Shown here: piece after piece, positions 9,362-16,790 of the stretch
How the letters are laid out: every line of letters begins with the position of its first letter
Numbering within the stretch: position 1 is the first letter of the stretch
Assembly: GCA_017545595.1 (NCBI GenBank)
Contig: JAFWLO010000012.1
Location: 1-64,000 of the forward strand
Length of the DNA: 64,000 nt
DNA from: Candidatus Saccharimonadota bacterium
GTDB taxonomy: Bacteria > Patescibacteriota > Saccharimonadia > Saccharimonadales > Saccharimonadaceae
Direction of reading: 5' to 3'
Notes under the pieces: model-generated
What the model was told of the DNA's origin: nothing
What the model saw: only the letters and a program-made list of their open reading frames with translations
The model's database searches: none
Made by a program: the position numbers and the translations under genes

Positions 9362-10440
9362 TTTTTTCTCTCCAGAAATTCGGGATGGTTTCTTTGTATT
9401 TTCGGAATTTGACGAGAATTTTCAGAAACTTGTCGATTAGCTTTAGAACTTTGTCCACGTGTTTCCGGAACATGACGAGAAGATTCAGAAACACGAGGGA
9501 TAACTTTAGAAGTTTGTTCGTGAGTTTCCGGAACATGACGAGAAGATTTTTTTTCTTGCTCGGAAGAATCGGAAGAACGCGAGGAAGGGAGCTTATCCTT
9601 AGATTCTATTGAGGCGGAGCTTCTCGGAGAATTCGGAGTGGGCGCGGAAGTGCGCGACGAGGCGGGCTTATGGTTTTTGTAGCGGGCGAGACGAGTCTTC
9701 TGGAAATTTATTAAATCTATGTCGGAAATAAAGCTCGAAACGAAGGCGTTTTTAGGGTTTTTGTATATTTCTTCGGGCGTTCCGAGTTGGATAATACGAC
9801 CGGCGTTCATGACGGCGATTCTGTCGGACATCGTTAGAGCTTCGTCTTGGTCATGAGTGACATAAACGAAGGTTATCGCGAGTTTTTCTTGGAGATTTTT
9901 AAGCTCGGTTTGCATCTCGCGTTTTAGCTTTAAGTCGAGAGAAGCGAGGGATTCGTCGAGAAGTAGGAGTTTGTGTTTCAAAACGATTCCACGAGCGATC
10001 GCGACGCGCTGTTGTTGGCCACCAGAAAGCTGAGAAGGGTAGCGATCTTCGAAACCGGAAAGTTTAACGAGACGAAGGGCGGAGCGGATGCGTTTTTCTG
10101 CTTCAAAGCGAGGAATATGAGTTATTTTAAGGCCAAAATTTATATTCTTGAAAACAGTCAGATGCGGGAAGAGAGCGAAATTCTGAAAGATGGTGTTCAC
10201 GGGGCGTTTAGAGGCGGGGAGTTCGGTCACGTCAGAGCCGGAAATATAGACCTTCCCCGAAGAGACGGATTCGAGACCAGAGATAAGGCGGAGGACAGTC
10301 GTTTTTCCGCAACCGGAAGGGCCGAGCAAAGTCAAAAACTCACCCTCGAAAATATCGAGAGTGAGGGATTTTATAATCTTCTTGTCGCCGAAGGATTTCG
10401 AGACGTTTTCTAGACGAACTATAGCCTCACCCGATTTCAT
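9358..10440 (-). CDS. potA: Polyamine ABC transporter ATPase with repeat tail replacing TOBE
   Basis: 360 residues. The first 240 form a complete ABC nucleotide-binding domain: Walker [11 protein letters not shown]-loop region, signature [14 protein letters not shown], Walker [13 protein letters not shown] (serine where proline is usual) and switch histidine [11 protein letters not shown]. After [14 protein letters not shown] the TOBE domain normally present in PotA is absent. In its place are about 115 hydrophilic residues, including imperfect 7-residue repeats ([35 protein letters not shown]). Transcription probably starts at the A of the ATG: an extended -10 (TGCTAAAAT) lies exactly 6 nt upstream and there is no ribosome-binding site. 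Energises polyamine uptake with PotBCD. Confidence 0.93.
   Translation of the reverse strand: MKSGEAIVRLENVSKSFGDKKIIKSLTLDIFEGEFLTLLGPSGCGKTTVLRLISGLESVSSGKVYISGSDVTELPASKRPVNTIFQNFALFPHLTVFKNINFGLKITHIPRFEAEKRIRSALRLVKLSGFEDRYPSQLSGGQQQRVAIARGIVLKHKLLLLDESLASLDLKLKREMQTELKNLQEKLAITFVYVTHDQDEALTMSDRIAVMNAGRIIQLGTPEEIYKNPKNAFVSSFISDIDLINFQKTRLARYKNHKPASSRTSAPTPNSPRSSASIESKDKLPSSRSSDSSEQEKKSSRHVPETHEQTSKVIPRVSESSRHVPETRGQSSKANRQVSENSRQIPKIQRNHPEFLERKK
9400..9565. repeat. 21-bp tandem repeat array inside the potA 3' end
   Basis: Eight imperfect 21-bp units. The TTG/ATG anchor triplets fall at 9409, 9430, 9451, 9472, 9493, 9514, 9535 and 9556, exactly 21 apart. The plus-strand consensus resembles TTTNNGAAACTTGTCGANTAG and is shared with an array at 34972-35085. 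Confidence 0.85.
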
Positions 10441-10446
10441 ACAATG

Positions 10447-10475
10447 ATTTTAGCACAAGCAGAATCGACTGTAAA
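10447..10475 (-). promoter_or_regulatory. Leaderless promoter of potABCD
   Basis: Minus-strand TGTGCTAAAAT with the -10 hexamer at 10447-10452 and a 6-nt gap to the ATG. The predicted +1 is the start codon itself. Confidence 0.6.
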
Positions 10476-10509
10476 GTTCGGGCGAGTGATTTGTTTTGTT
10501 CTCAAAAAT

Positions 10510-11397
10510 TTAGATTTCTACAAGTTCGTAGCTCGTAGAACCGAGACCGAGAGATTCGGCATACGGCAAGATTTTTTCTCCTTCGCGGGAAGTTATTCGT
10601 TTTATCAACTTTTCTTTTCCTTTATCTTCGGAATTCCAGATAAGGTCGAGAAAAGCTTGGTCGTTTGCGACGGGGTCGAGTGAGCCGACAATTCCCAAGT
10701 CGACCATGACCGGATCGTCTTGATGAGAGTCGCAGTCGCATGAGGTCGAGAGGGCATTCATGACGGTAATGTAGAGGATAGGTTTGTTGTTTTCTTTAAG
10801 ATAATCTGCGACAGCCATGGCTGCTTCGGCCATAGATTCGATAAAATCGATTTGTTTGTATTTTACTTTCCAGGCTTCGACAGGATCCTCGGTTTGTCCG
10901 CAAGAATGAATGTAACCTTTCCCGTTTCTCGAAGCGATTCCGATGGATTGGTTTTTTAGATTCGCGCCGAAACCACCCATCATGTGACCCTTCCCGTGAG
11001 CAAGGTTAAGAATAGAATCGTAATTTTTGAAATGATCTCCGACGATGTCGTATTTGAGGTGCTTTCCGTTTTTGACGGGAATTTTAAATTCACCTTCTGC
11101 GTCCATGATATCTACTTCAGCGAAAGACGTAAAACCGTGATCTTCAGCGACTTTCATGTGGTCTTCGACGGTGTTTCTCTTGCCGTCGTACGCAGTATTA
11201 CATTCGATAATTGTGCCGTTCAATCTTTTTACGAGCGGAGCGATTAAATCGGCTTTAAGATAGCCCTTGGCACCAGCTTCGCCGGTCGAGACTTTCACAC
11301 CGACCTTTCCTTTTAGCTCAACCCCGAGAGCTTCGTAGATCCTTATCAATGCTTCTGGTGAGATTTCTTTAGAATAAAAGACCTTTGATTTTTGCAT
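10510..11397 (-). CDS. DUF362 domain-containing protein
   Basis: 295 residues with a clear AGGAGG before the ATG. Recognised as a DUF362-family protein by the pattern of KVGVKVSTGEAG, GGFGANLKNQSIGIASRNGK, the IHSCGQ segment and CDCDSHQDDPVMVDLGIVGS. DUF362 proteins often carry ferredoxin-type 4Fe-4S domains; here only scattered cysteines (HSCG, STSCDCDSH) are seen and no CxxCxxCxxxC cluster. No signal peptide or TM segment, so it is probably cytosolic. The function of the family is not established. It stands alone, divergent from the surface protein gene to its right. Confidence 0.8.
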   Translation of the reverse strand: MQKSKVFYSKEISPEALIRIYEALGVELKGKVGVKVSTGEAGAKGYLKADLIAPLVKRLNGTIIECNTAYDGKRNTVEDHMKVAEDHGFTSFAEVDIMDAEGEFKIPVKNGKHLKYDIVGDHFKNYDSILNLAHGKGHMMGGFGANLKNQSIGIASRNGKGYIHSCGQTEDPVEAWKVKYKQIDFIESMAEAAMAVADYLKENNKPILYITVMNALSTSCDCDSHQDDPVMVDLGIVGSLDPVANDQAFLDLIWNSEDKGKEKLIKRITSREGEKILPYAESLGLGSTSYELVEI

Positions 11398-11514
11398 TTT
11401 CCTCCTTGTTCTGAATTATTTTAGCATAAAACTAAAAATTGTAAACGGCTATGCTTGCGAATCTTAAAACTTTTGATATAAAGGAATTATTATCAATTAA
11501 GCGAGGAGTGCTAG
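11398..11514. promoter_or_regulatory. Divergent promoter region
   Basis: On the minus strand an extended -10 (TATGCTAAAAT) precedes the DUF362 gene, which also has AGGAGG. On the plus strand TTGCGA (11455-11460), a 16-bp spacer and TATAAA (11477-11482) precede the surface protein gene, whose ribosome-binding site is GAGGAG. Confidence 0.6.
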
Positions 11515-13821
11515 ATGAAACACATGCACAAAACTCTCTTTGGTCTAGCTTTGATGGCAACTCTTGGTTTTGTTGCCCCGACACTAGCGTATGCTGAATC
11601 TGGGACCGGAAATTTGCCGGCTTATGATTTGCAGACAAAAGAGGAAGCTGTTAGAGTTAAGTATTCTTTCTATATTGAAGACGAACTCGTCAGCGAACAA
11701 ACAATTGTTTCTGGAAACTTTCTTTATGAGCCAGAAGCAAAAGTCATTAACGGAAAGGTCTTTGTCGGATGGTTCGACGAAGACGATAACAAAATCGACT
11801 TTTGGTCTTCGATTTCTGTTTCGGAGAGCGGAGAGAAAAAGATTGTCGCGAAATATGAAGACGCGGGAATTGTTGCACATTTCGTGCAAGAAATCGACGG
11901 AAAAGACGTCGTTATCGCTTCGCAAGTCGCCGGAGAGGACGGAAAAATTTCTCTCGACGTTGAGCCTGACCTGAAGATTAGCGAATATCTCAGAGGTTGG
12001 GATGATAACGGAACGATTGTTAGCCCAAACCAAGAAATTACGATAACGGAAAGTAAAATTTATCGCGCGGTTATCGAAAATAAAGTTTGGGTCGAATTTG
12101 AGACCGGAGAAAACGCTACGGAAATTAGCGCTGTCGCAGTTGTTCCTGGTTCGACAGTCTCTAAGCCTGCAAATCCAGAAAGAAAAGGTTATGAATTTGT
12201 TGAGTGGCAACTTAACGGAGCGAAATATGATTTTTCTCGCACTGTAAATTCCGATATTACGCTTGAGGCGGTTTGGAAACCGGTTCTTGCGCCTTATACT
12301 ATCGTTGTTCGTCGCGAAAACACCGAAGGTGAAATGAAACCTGTTCAAATTATTCTCGACAGAGAAGCTGAGACGGAATCGAGCGTTACGGTCAGTGCGG
12401 ACGACGAAGAAATTAATTTCTCTGACATTGACTATTATGAGCCGGTCGCAGAATCCGTCACGGAAACTATCGCCGGAGATGGAACAACCGTCTTTATTGT
12501 TGAGTTTAAGAGAAAAGAATATACATTCGAATTCGATTTTGAGAGCAACACTGGGTTTGGAGCGCTAGCTGGTCAGAGGTACCTCACCGATGGAGCTGGG
12601 AACCAACATTCTTCGAGCGAAGGATACTCCTTCTCTGCTAAAATTGGCGACGATATTTCTCAGGAATGGGCGACGACAGTCGGAAACATGAGAAATACGT
12701 TCGGAGTTGCGCAAAGATTTTACGCTTGGATGGCCGATAATCTTCCTGGGCGACCATATTTCGGGGGAAATATCAGAATGGTGACACCAGATATGCTTTC
12801 GACGACGGAAGACACGATAAATCTCTCGATTGTCTATGCGGGACTTTTCGAGCGACCTTATAATTCGCCTGAACAGAGCTGGACGCCTGCAAATGAAGTC
12901 GAAGAGCCAGAGTTCGAGACAGAACAGCCGACATATTATAGCGTCACAATAGACCTTGACGGGGGCGAAGGCGAAGATGCGCCAAATGGGATTAGAGTTC
13001 TTTCCGGCGAATATGCTGACTCTGTCGCCGATCCAACAAAAGACGGCTACACCTTCGGCGGATGGAAAGATAAAGACACTGACGAAACGTTTGACTTTGA
13101 GAAGGTAAAAATTTCTAAAGACACGAACATCATCGCAACTTGGATTTCCAACAAGGATATTATTCGAGTTTGTTATGTTGACGTTGACGACAATGAGATT
13201 TATGACGAACTGAACTATACCGATGGAGCAACTGCCATCGTTAAGGAATATGAAGGCGGAAGAAACGATCTTTATCCAGCGTTCGTTGGGTGGAGAACGG
13301 ATAGTGATTCTCATGTCGACGCCTACACGGAACTCTTCGAGCCCAACGGACTGATTAGCATCGCGGATTATGCTATCAACGGAATCGTCAGACTTGTCGC
13401 CGCGTTCGATTATCCTGAACCGACTGCAGAAATCTATTACAATTCAAACTATGAGGGGAGCGAAGAATATCTGTATTTCGACGGAATCAAGCGCAACGCC
13501 GACTATGAGATTATTCCAAATTCGTTTGAGAGAGAAGGATATAACTTTGTTGAGTGGAATACGATGTCGGACGGAAGCGGAAAGAGTTATCAACCTGGCG
13601 AGCTCCTCGCGCTAGACACGGATTACTTCACAAACGAACTCTTTGCGATTTGGGAAGAAAAGAAAGAAGAACCCGTTACCGAAGAAACGACCACTACGGA
13701 ATCGACAGAACTCGAAAACCCTGTCACATACGACGGAATCAATCTTTATATTTACACATTCATCTTTGCCGGAATCCTCGCTGGGGCAATTATGTTTGCG
13801 AAACAAGGAGAAGTCGCTTAG
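11515..13821 (+). CDS. Surface protein with Listeria-Bacteroides (InlB-type) repeats
   Basis: 768 residues. A signal peptide (about residues 1-27, ending LAYAES) exports it. The body contains several InlB B-repeat/Flg_new-type modules, each recognisable by a GYxFxxW signature: KPANPERKGYEFVEWQLNG, PTKDGYTFGGWKDKD and FEREGYNFVEWNTMSDGSG. A threonine/glutamate-rich linker (EETTTTESTELE) leads to ENPVTYDG, a hydrophobic helix and a short tail. This is the layout of a wall-sorting signal, although NPVTYD is not a canonical LPXTG. Such repeat proteins usually mediate adhesion. A strong terminator follows. Domain call is good; role is inferred. Confidence 0.85.
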   Translation: MKHMHKTLFGLALMATLGFVAPTLAYAESGTGNLPAYDLQTKEEAVRVKYSFYIEDELVSEQTIVSGNFLYEPEAKVINGKVFVGWFDEDDNKIDFWSSISVSESGEKKIVAKYEDAGIVAHFVQEIDGKDVVIASQVAGEDGKISLDVEPDLKISEYLRGWDDNGTIVSPNQEITITESKIYRAVIENKVWVEFETGENATEISAVAVVPGSTVSKPANPERKGYEFVEWQLNGAKYDFSRTVNSDITLEAVWKPVLAPYTIVVRRENTEGEMKPVQIILDREAETESSVTVSADDEEINFSDIDYYEPVAESVTETIAGDGTTVFIVEFKRKEYTFEFDFESNTGFGALAGQRYLTDGAGNQHSSSEGYSFSAKIGDDISQEWATTVGNMRNTFGVAQRFYAWMADNLPGRPYFGGNIRMVTPDMLSTTEDTINLSIVYAGLFERPYNSPEQSWTPANEVEEPEFETEQPTYYSVTIDLDGGEGEDAPNGIRVLSGEYADSVADPTKDGYTFGGWKDKDTDETFDFEKVKISKDTNIIATWISNKDIIRVCYVDVDDNEIYDELNYTDGATAIVKEYEGGRNDLYPAFVGWRTDSDSHVDAYTELFEPNGLISIADYAINGIVRLVAAFDYPEPTAEIYYNSNYEGSEEYLYFDGIKRNADYEIIPNSFEREGYNFVEWNTMSDGSGKSYQPGELLALDTDYFTNELFAIWEEKKEEPVTEETTTTESTELENPVTYDGINLYIYTFIFAGILAGAIMFAKQGEVA

Positions 13822-13855
13822 GATTTGTCTTTCCTTCAAGTGAAACAACTCCAAT

Positions 13856-13883
13856 AAAAAATCCCCCTTTCGGGGGATTTTTT
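13856..13883. terminator. Bidirectional terminator
   Basis: Perfect 12-bp stem (13856-13867 with 13872-13883), loop TTTC, with A-run and T-run on both sides. It serves the plus-strand surface gene and the minus-strand pilin gene that converge here. Confidence 0.92.
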
Positions 13884-13907
13884 CGTGACGTAAAAGCCTT
13901 TGACGGA

Positions 13908-14417
13908 TTAGCTGTTAGATTGACAGTAGGTTCCGTTGCCTGTTTCTAGGTTGCCATATATCGCGAAGGCACGTTTTGAAGCACTATATTGTGGCGTTCC
14001 GTCATTACAGACCGCATTACGAATTAGATATACGGTCGAAGCAGTATTACGATCCGTTGCAGTCAAGTTAGGAACGTTATTATCAGCCGTCATTTGAGCG
14101 TTCTGCATCTGATAGCAATAACCATTCGGATCTTCACCAGTGTCGTTTATATATTTTCTAGCGTCCGTATCTTCACAAGAGTTGGCATTTGCCGCATCAT
14201 TATCAAAAGCCCCTGTCGGCAACCTGCCATTGTTGTTGGTTATATAGGAAGTCATGTTTGCGCTAAAGGCGGCGTAATCGTTTCTACGCTGAGTGTCTCT
14301 CTGGGACCTCTGCATATTCGGGAGGGCGATGAAGACCATGAGGAAGATAAGACCGGCAATCGCAAGGACAAGCACGACCTCGATGATGGTAAAACCTTTT
14401 TTAGACTTTGTAGCCAT
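13908..14417 (-). CDS. Type IV pilin-like prepilin
   Basis: 169 residues. Class III signal: basic leader MATKSKK, then G/FTIIEVVLVLAIAGLIFLMV. Cleavage by prepilin peptidase is expected after the glycine, and Glu5 of the mature protein is conserved. The mature globular part carries four cysteines (SCEDT, GYCYQ, AVCND, TYCQS) that could form two disulfides, as in other type IV pilins. No assembly ATPase or prepilin peptidase is encoded in the window; an actin-fold ATPase at 62-63.5 kb is FtsA-like rather than clearly PilM. Such pili are used for attachment and twitching. AAAGGA precedes the ATG. Confidence 0.9.
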   Translation of the reverse strand: MATKSKKGFTIIEVVLVLAIAGLIFLMVFIALPNMQRSQRDTQRRNDYAAFSANMTSYITNNNGRLPTGAFDNDAANANSCEDTDARKYINDTGEDPNGYCYQMQNAQMTADNNVPNLTATDRNTASTVYLIRNAVCNDGTPQYSASKRAFAIYGNLETGNGTYCQSNS

Positions 14418-14544
14418 AAGAATTTTTATCCTTTCTAATTTATGCTTATTTTTATATTAGCAAGAGTTTTTTAGTTTTGCAAGAATTATTTATGGTTATT
14501 TTGCTCGAGAATGAAGGATTATTCGAAGCGTTTTTTATAGATAT

Positions 14545-14643
14545 GTTTTCACACTTTGTGACTTTTTTCAACGCTAATTTTTCACACATTGCGACCTTTT
14601 TGGAGGCGATTTTATCACACTTTGAGAGCTTTTAAACAAAAAT
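14545..14643. repeat. Three imperfect 33-bp tandem repeats
   Basis: Units start at 14545, 14578 and 14611. The core TCACAC recurs at exactly 33-nt spacing, followed by TTTGNGA or ATTGCGA, a T-run and (in the first two units) NNCGCTAAT/GGCGAT. There are no spacers between units. On the minus strand an open frame without a start codon spells an 11-residue repeat (KCDKIAS, MCEKLAL, KCENISI). The surrounding 14418-14635 stretch holds nothing else recognisable apart from the pilin leader. Confidence 0.75.
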
Positions 14644-14664
14644 CCCTTCCGGAGGCCGAAGGGT
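14636..14664 (-). terminator. Terminator, probably the original one of tRNA-Leu
   Basis: Stem CCCTTC/GAAGGG with A/T flanks. On the minus strand it is followed by ATTTTTGTTT. No gene ends here today. It lies 15 nt beyond the left 17-bp repeat, where the end of the tRNA-Leu transcript would be if the island were removed. Confidence 0.65.
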
Positions 14665-14678
14665 TTAATAATGTTTTT

Positions 14679-14695
14679 CTAGATTTGGTGCCCGA
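14679..14695. repeat. Left attachment-site repeat (att)
   Basis: CTAGATTTGGTGCCCGA, identical to 20575-20591. It comprises the last 11-12 nt of tRNA-Leu (minus strand) plus 6 nt downstream. Confidence 0.88.
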
Positions 14696-14698
14696 AAT

Positions 14699-14869
14699 CT
14701 AAACCTTTACGAACCACTTTGTTCGGCGGTTGATTGCATAATTTTGAAACGTGACTGGCGACCGACCTATGCCTTGATAGATAGCAAGGTTATCTTTAAT
14801 GCTAGCGGTTTTAAATAAATTAGCGTCAAGACAACCAGCCGTATTACGAACCACTAGTAAGTGCGCCAT
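14699..14869 (-). CDS. Hypothetical 56-residue protein
   Basis: Small open frame starting MAHLLVVRNTAGCLDA and ending KWFVKV, with AGAGG 7 nt before the ATG. No similarity recognised and no TM segment. It lies just inside the left att repeat and is divergent from the retron RNA promoter, a position where integrative elements often keep a small excisionase or regulator; that role is not supported by any motif here. It could also be a chance open frame. Confidence 0.4.
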   Translation of the reverse strand: MAHLLVVRNTAGCLDANLFKTASIKDNLAIYQGIGRSPVTFQNYAINRRTKWFVKV

Positions 14870-14898
14870 GAGAGCCTCTAAAAAGTCAAAAAATCCAC

Positions 14899-14926
14899 TT
14901 GATTTCTTATACGTTTTGTATATAAT
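14899..14926 (+). promoter_or_regulatory. Promoter of the candidate retron ncRNA
   Basis: TTGATT (14899-14904), 16-bp spacer, TATAAT (14921-14926). The predicted +1 is about 14933, a few nt upstream of the a1 arm, as expected for a retron transcript. Confidence 0.75.
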
Positions 14927-14932
14927 GAAAGT

Positions 14933-15213
14933 AGGGGGAGAAGTTTAAAATCGATTCAAGTTAGCATACCAGATATAAATCTAGACAATGTAAAATTGCC
15001 TGAACCATTAGCACGGTTCCTTCGTCGGTTGTTGCATCTCTCGTTCATGTTTTATGCATTGAGACATGTAGAAAAAAGACGGTTTTCCGCACTGAAGCTA
15101 CCATAACTTATTTAGTTTCTGCGGTTATTACAGGGTGACCTTATTTTATGTTATGGTAGCGACAGTACAGGAAGCCGTTTTTTTATTTAAGTCGACAGTT
15201 ATTATCAACTTTT
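14933..15213 (+). ncRNA. Candidate retron msr-msd RNA
   Basis: Elements in order. The a1 arm is 14939-14960 and is complementary to the a2 region 15186-15213: TCGATTCAAG pairs with TTTAAGTCGA with one mismatch, then AGAAGTTTAAAA pairs with TTATCAACTTTT with a bulge between. TTAGC follows at 14961-14965, matching the place of the branching guanosine in known retrons such as Ec86. Then come two msr-like hairpins, GAACC/GGTTC (15002-15019) and CATGTTTTA/TGAGACATG (15046-15068). Last is a 112-nt msd-like hairpin (15073-15184): basal AAAAAGACGGT/GCCGTTTTTTT, then TTCC/GGAA, ACTG/CAGT, and a perfect 11-bp stem GCTACCATAAC/GTTATGGTAGC (15097-15107 with 15150-15160). A reverse transcriptase gene lies downstream. 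Confidence 0.75.
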
Positions 15214-15232
15214 ATAAGGAAAGGATACGCCT

Positions 15233-15418
15233 ATGATGGGATCTTTATTCTTCTCAGCTGTTATTGAATCGTGTCACCCTTATCACAAGTTGGTAGGAGT
15301 TTTTAATGCTGGAAAAGGCATTAAGATTCGTGAAGAAAGCACTTTCAATTATCAAATTGATTGTCGAAATCCTCGCGATCTTAAAGAGCTTATTCTAGCT
15401 CCAACTACCAACTTGTAA
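15233..15418 (+). CDS. Small ORF of the retron locus, or a structured RNA
   Basis: 61 residues, MMGSLFFSAVIESCHPYHKL at the start, no known domain. AAGGAAAGG lies 8 nt upstream of the ATG, so translation is plausible. The same DNA contains a perfect 12-bp inverted repeat (15285-15296 with 15405-15416) enclosing three further perfect hairpins, which argues for an RNA structure. It sits between the msr-msd RNA and the XRE gene, on the same strand. Either a small retron accessory protein or a false ORF over a folded RNA; the sequence alone does not decide. Confidence 0.4.
   Translation: MMGSLFFSAVIESCHPYHKLVGVFNAGKGIKIREESTFNYQIDCRNPRDLKELILAPTTNL
15285..15416 (+). ncRNA. Candidate multi-branched structured RNA element
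   Basis: Closing stem ACAAGTTGGTAG/CTACCAACTTGT (12 bp, perfect). Inside are TTAATGC/GCATTAA with loop TGGAAAAG (15303-15324), TCAATT/AATTGA with loop ATCA (15345-15360) and GAGCT/AGCTC with loop TATTCT (15386-15401). The right arm ends 13 nt before the XRE start codon, so the element could regulate the XRE-RT unit or be an operator. Confidence 0.45.
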
Positions 15419-15429
15419 CCGAGATTATT

Positions 15430-15744
15430 ATGTATGATTTTCCAGAATTGTTAAGAAATATAAGGAAAGAGACAAAGCTTACGCAGTCTGAATTAGCGTC
15501 CAAGCTTGGAGTTTCAGCTGTTCTGATTGCCATGATCGAATCAGGCCAAAAAGAGCCATCCAAGAAGTTTGTGGAAATTTTAGCAAACAAGATGGAAGTA
15601 TCCCCTATGGCTATCATCCCCTTTGTTTATTCAGCCAATAAATATTCAGACGATTCAGGTTTCGAAAAACGTCTCTCGCAATTTGGGATGGACCTACAAA
15701 AGCAACTAATCTCTAAGAAAGCTAAGAATATTCTCAAATGTTAA
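15430..15744 (+). CDS. XRE-family helix-turn-helix protein of the retron locus
   Basis: 104 residues. Residues about 6-60 form a Cro/C1-type HTH: LLRNIRKETKLTQSELASKL, GVSAVLIAMIESGQKEPSKK. The C-terminal 40 residues are basic and unassigned. It overlaps the reverse transcriptase gene by 7 nt, so the two are translated together. HTH proteins are known accessory genes of some retron types; it may be the effector/antitoxin partner or simply a repressor of the locus. DNA-binding assignment is firm, role is inferred. Confidence 0.88.
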   Translation: MYDFPELLRNIRKETKLTQSELASKLGVSAVLIAMIESGQKEPSKKFVEILANKMEVSPMAIIPFVYSANKYSDDSGFEKRLSQFGMDLQKQLISKKAKNILKC

Positions 15745-16790
15745 ATCAAGGTTACCCAAAATTAAATCTTTATACTAAAAAACAGTTAGCCGATGCAATT
15801 CGCGGTAAAGACTTGTCGTTTGACTCCGCAATGAAATTGATCGATGATTGCCTTATAAATAAAGATAAATACTGGTCTGATAACTCAGAAGAATCGAAAT
15901 CGAATGAAAATAAATGGGTACGTAATGCTTCTGGAACGCCGCTAGGAAAGCTGCAAAAAAGAATCGACCAGAAAGTCCTAGCACTACATGATAGCGAGCT
16001 CCCAATTTTCATCTATGGCGGCGTTGGCAAAAAAGGAATAAAGAATGCCGTAATCGCCCTCCAAGGTAAGCGAAATAAACGCACTTTATTAAAATTAGAT
16101 ATGAGTCATTTTTTCGAACATATATCGTATGGAGATGTGATAAAAATACTAGTTTGTCACTGTGGTTGCGGCAAAGATGTTGCGCATATAATAGCCGAGA
16201 TAGCCTGTATTCAGAGCGGCAAAAAGTCATCAAACAACACCAACGAAAAAGTCTTGGCGAGAGGTTTTTCTACGTCCAGTCGGCTCGCCGTTTGGCGCAA
16301 TTTGAGCCTATTTAGGAGTCTTTTTTACTGCATGGCGAAAAGGCTCAATAAGCACGATCCAAGAATTGCCGTTTATATGGACGATATAGGTATCACTGCG
16401 AGCAGAATTGATCCTGTTTCGTTATCTTCACTTTATAAAGACATCACTAAGCTTATCGAAAATTCGTCAAAATTAGTAGTGAACAAAAACAAGACAAAAA
16501 TAATCGATTATCTTCAGCACGAATATGACGTCACTGACGGACACTTACTAGAAGACAAAATTGCTCAATTCGAATTTCTTGGAATCGGAATCGGTAGAAA
16601 TCGTTTATATCCAGGCGTTAAAATTCGTAGCAAAATGGCGAAACTGATAAAGAAGTCACACCTTTCCGATGAAGAGTTGCGAACGCTAAAAGGACAAAAA
16701 CGATACGTTAAATTTATTACGGGCAAAAAACTAGGATTACCGCCAAATGACGCATCTCTAAACAGAAAGGGGTTATTATGGCAAAATTAG
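15738..16790 (+). CDS. Retron-type reverse transcriptase
   Basis: 350 residues, within the usual retron RT length. RT core motifs in order: NAVIAL (103-108, in the place of retron motif X, NAxxH), motif A LKLDMSHFF (118-126, catalytic Asp121), motif B GFSTSSRLAVWRNL (176-189), catalytic YMDD (213-216), NKNKTK (249-254) and FLG (280-282). The C-terminus has FITGKK (326-331), reminiscent of the VTG motif of retron RTs. No maturase, endonuclease or En domain follows, which argues against a group II intron. A structured RNA with the layout of msr-msd lies about 0.5 kb upstream under its own promoter. It would copy the msd into branched RNA-linked DNA in an antiphage system. RT call very firm, retron class likely. 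Confidence 0.9.
   Translation: MLNQGYPKLNLYTKKQLADAIRGKDLSFDSAMKLIDDCLINKDKYWSDNSEESKSNENKWVRNASGTPLGKLQKRIDQKVLALHDSELPIFIYGGVGKKGIKNAVIALQGKRNKRTLLKLDMSHFFEHISYGDVIKILVCHCGCGKDVAHIIAEIACIQSGKKSSNNTNEKVLARGFSTSSRLAVWRNLSLFRSLFYCMAKRLNKHDPRIAVYMDDIGITASRIDPVSLSSLYKDITKLIENSSKLVVNKNKTKIIDYLQHEYDVTDGHLLEDKIAQFEFLGIGIGRNRLYPGVKIRSKMAKLIKKSHLSDEELRTLKGQKRYVKFITGKKLGLPPNDASLNRKGLLWQN

Noticed and set aside
9385-9612. 75-codon plus-strand ORF with FRN repeats
   Set aside because: Antisense reading of the 21-bp array in potA; the ABC domain shows that the minus frame is the real one.
11584-13314. Long minus-strand ORFs of 249-254 codons
   Set aside because: Antisense to the Listeria-repeat surface gene, which has a signal peptide, ribosome-binding site and promoter.
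14545-14643. CRISPR array
   Set aside because: The 33-bp units are contiguous and imperfect, with no unique spacers and no cas genes nearby.
15073-15184. Simple intrinsic terminator
   Set aside because: The hairpin ends with a T-run and could terminate in part, but the T-run is itself paired with an upstream A-run and the stem has regular internal loops followed by an a2 arm, which fits an msd better.
15738-16790. Diversity-generating retroelement or group II intron
   Set aside because: No template/variable repeat pair, no Avd-like gene and no maturase or endonuclease domain; the upstream RNA has retron layout instead of intron domain V.
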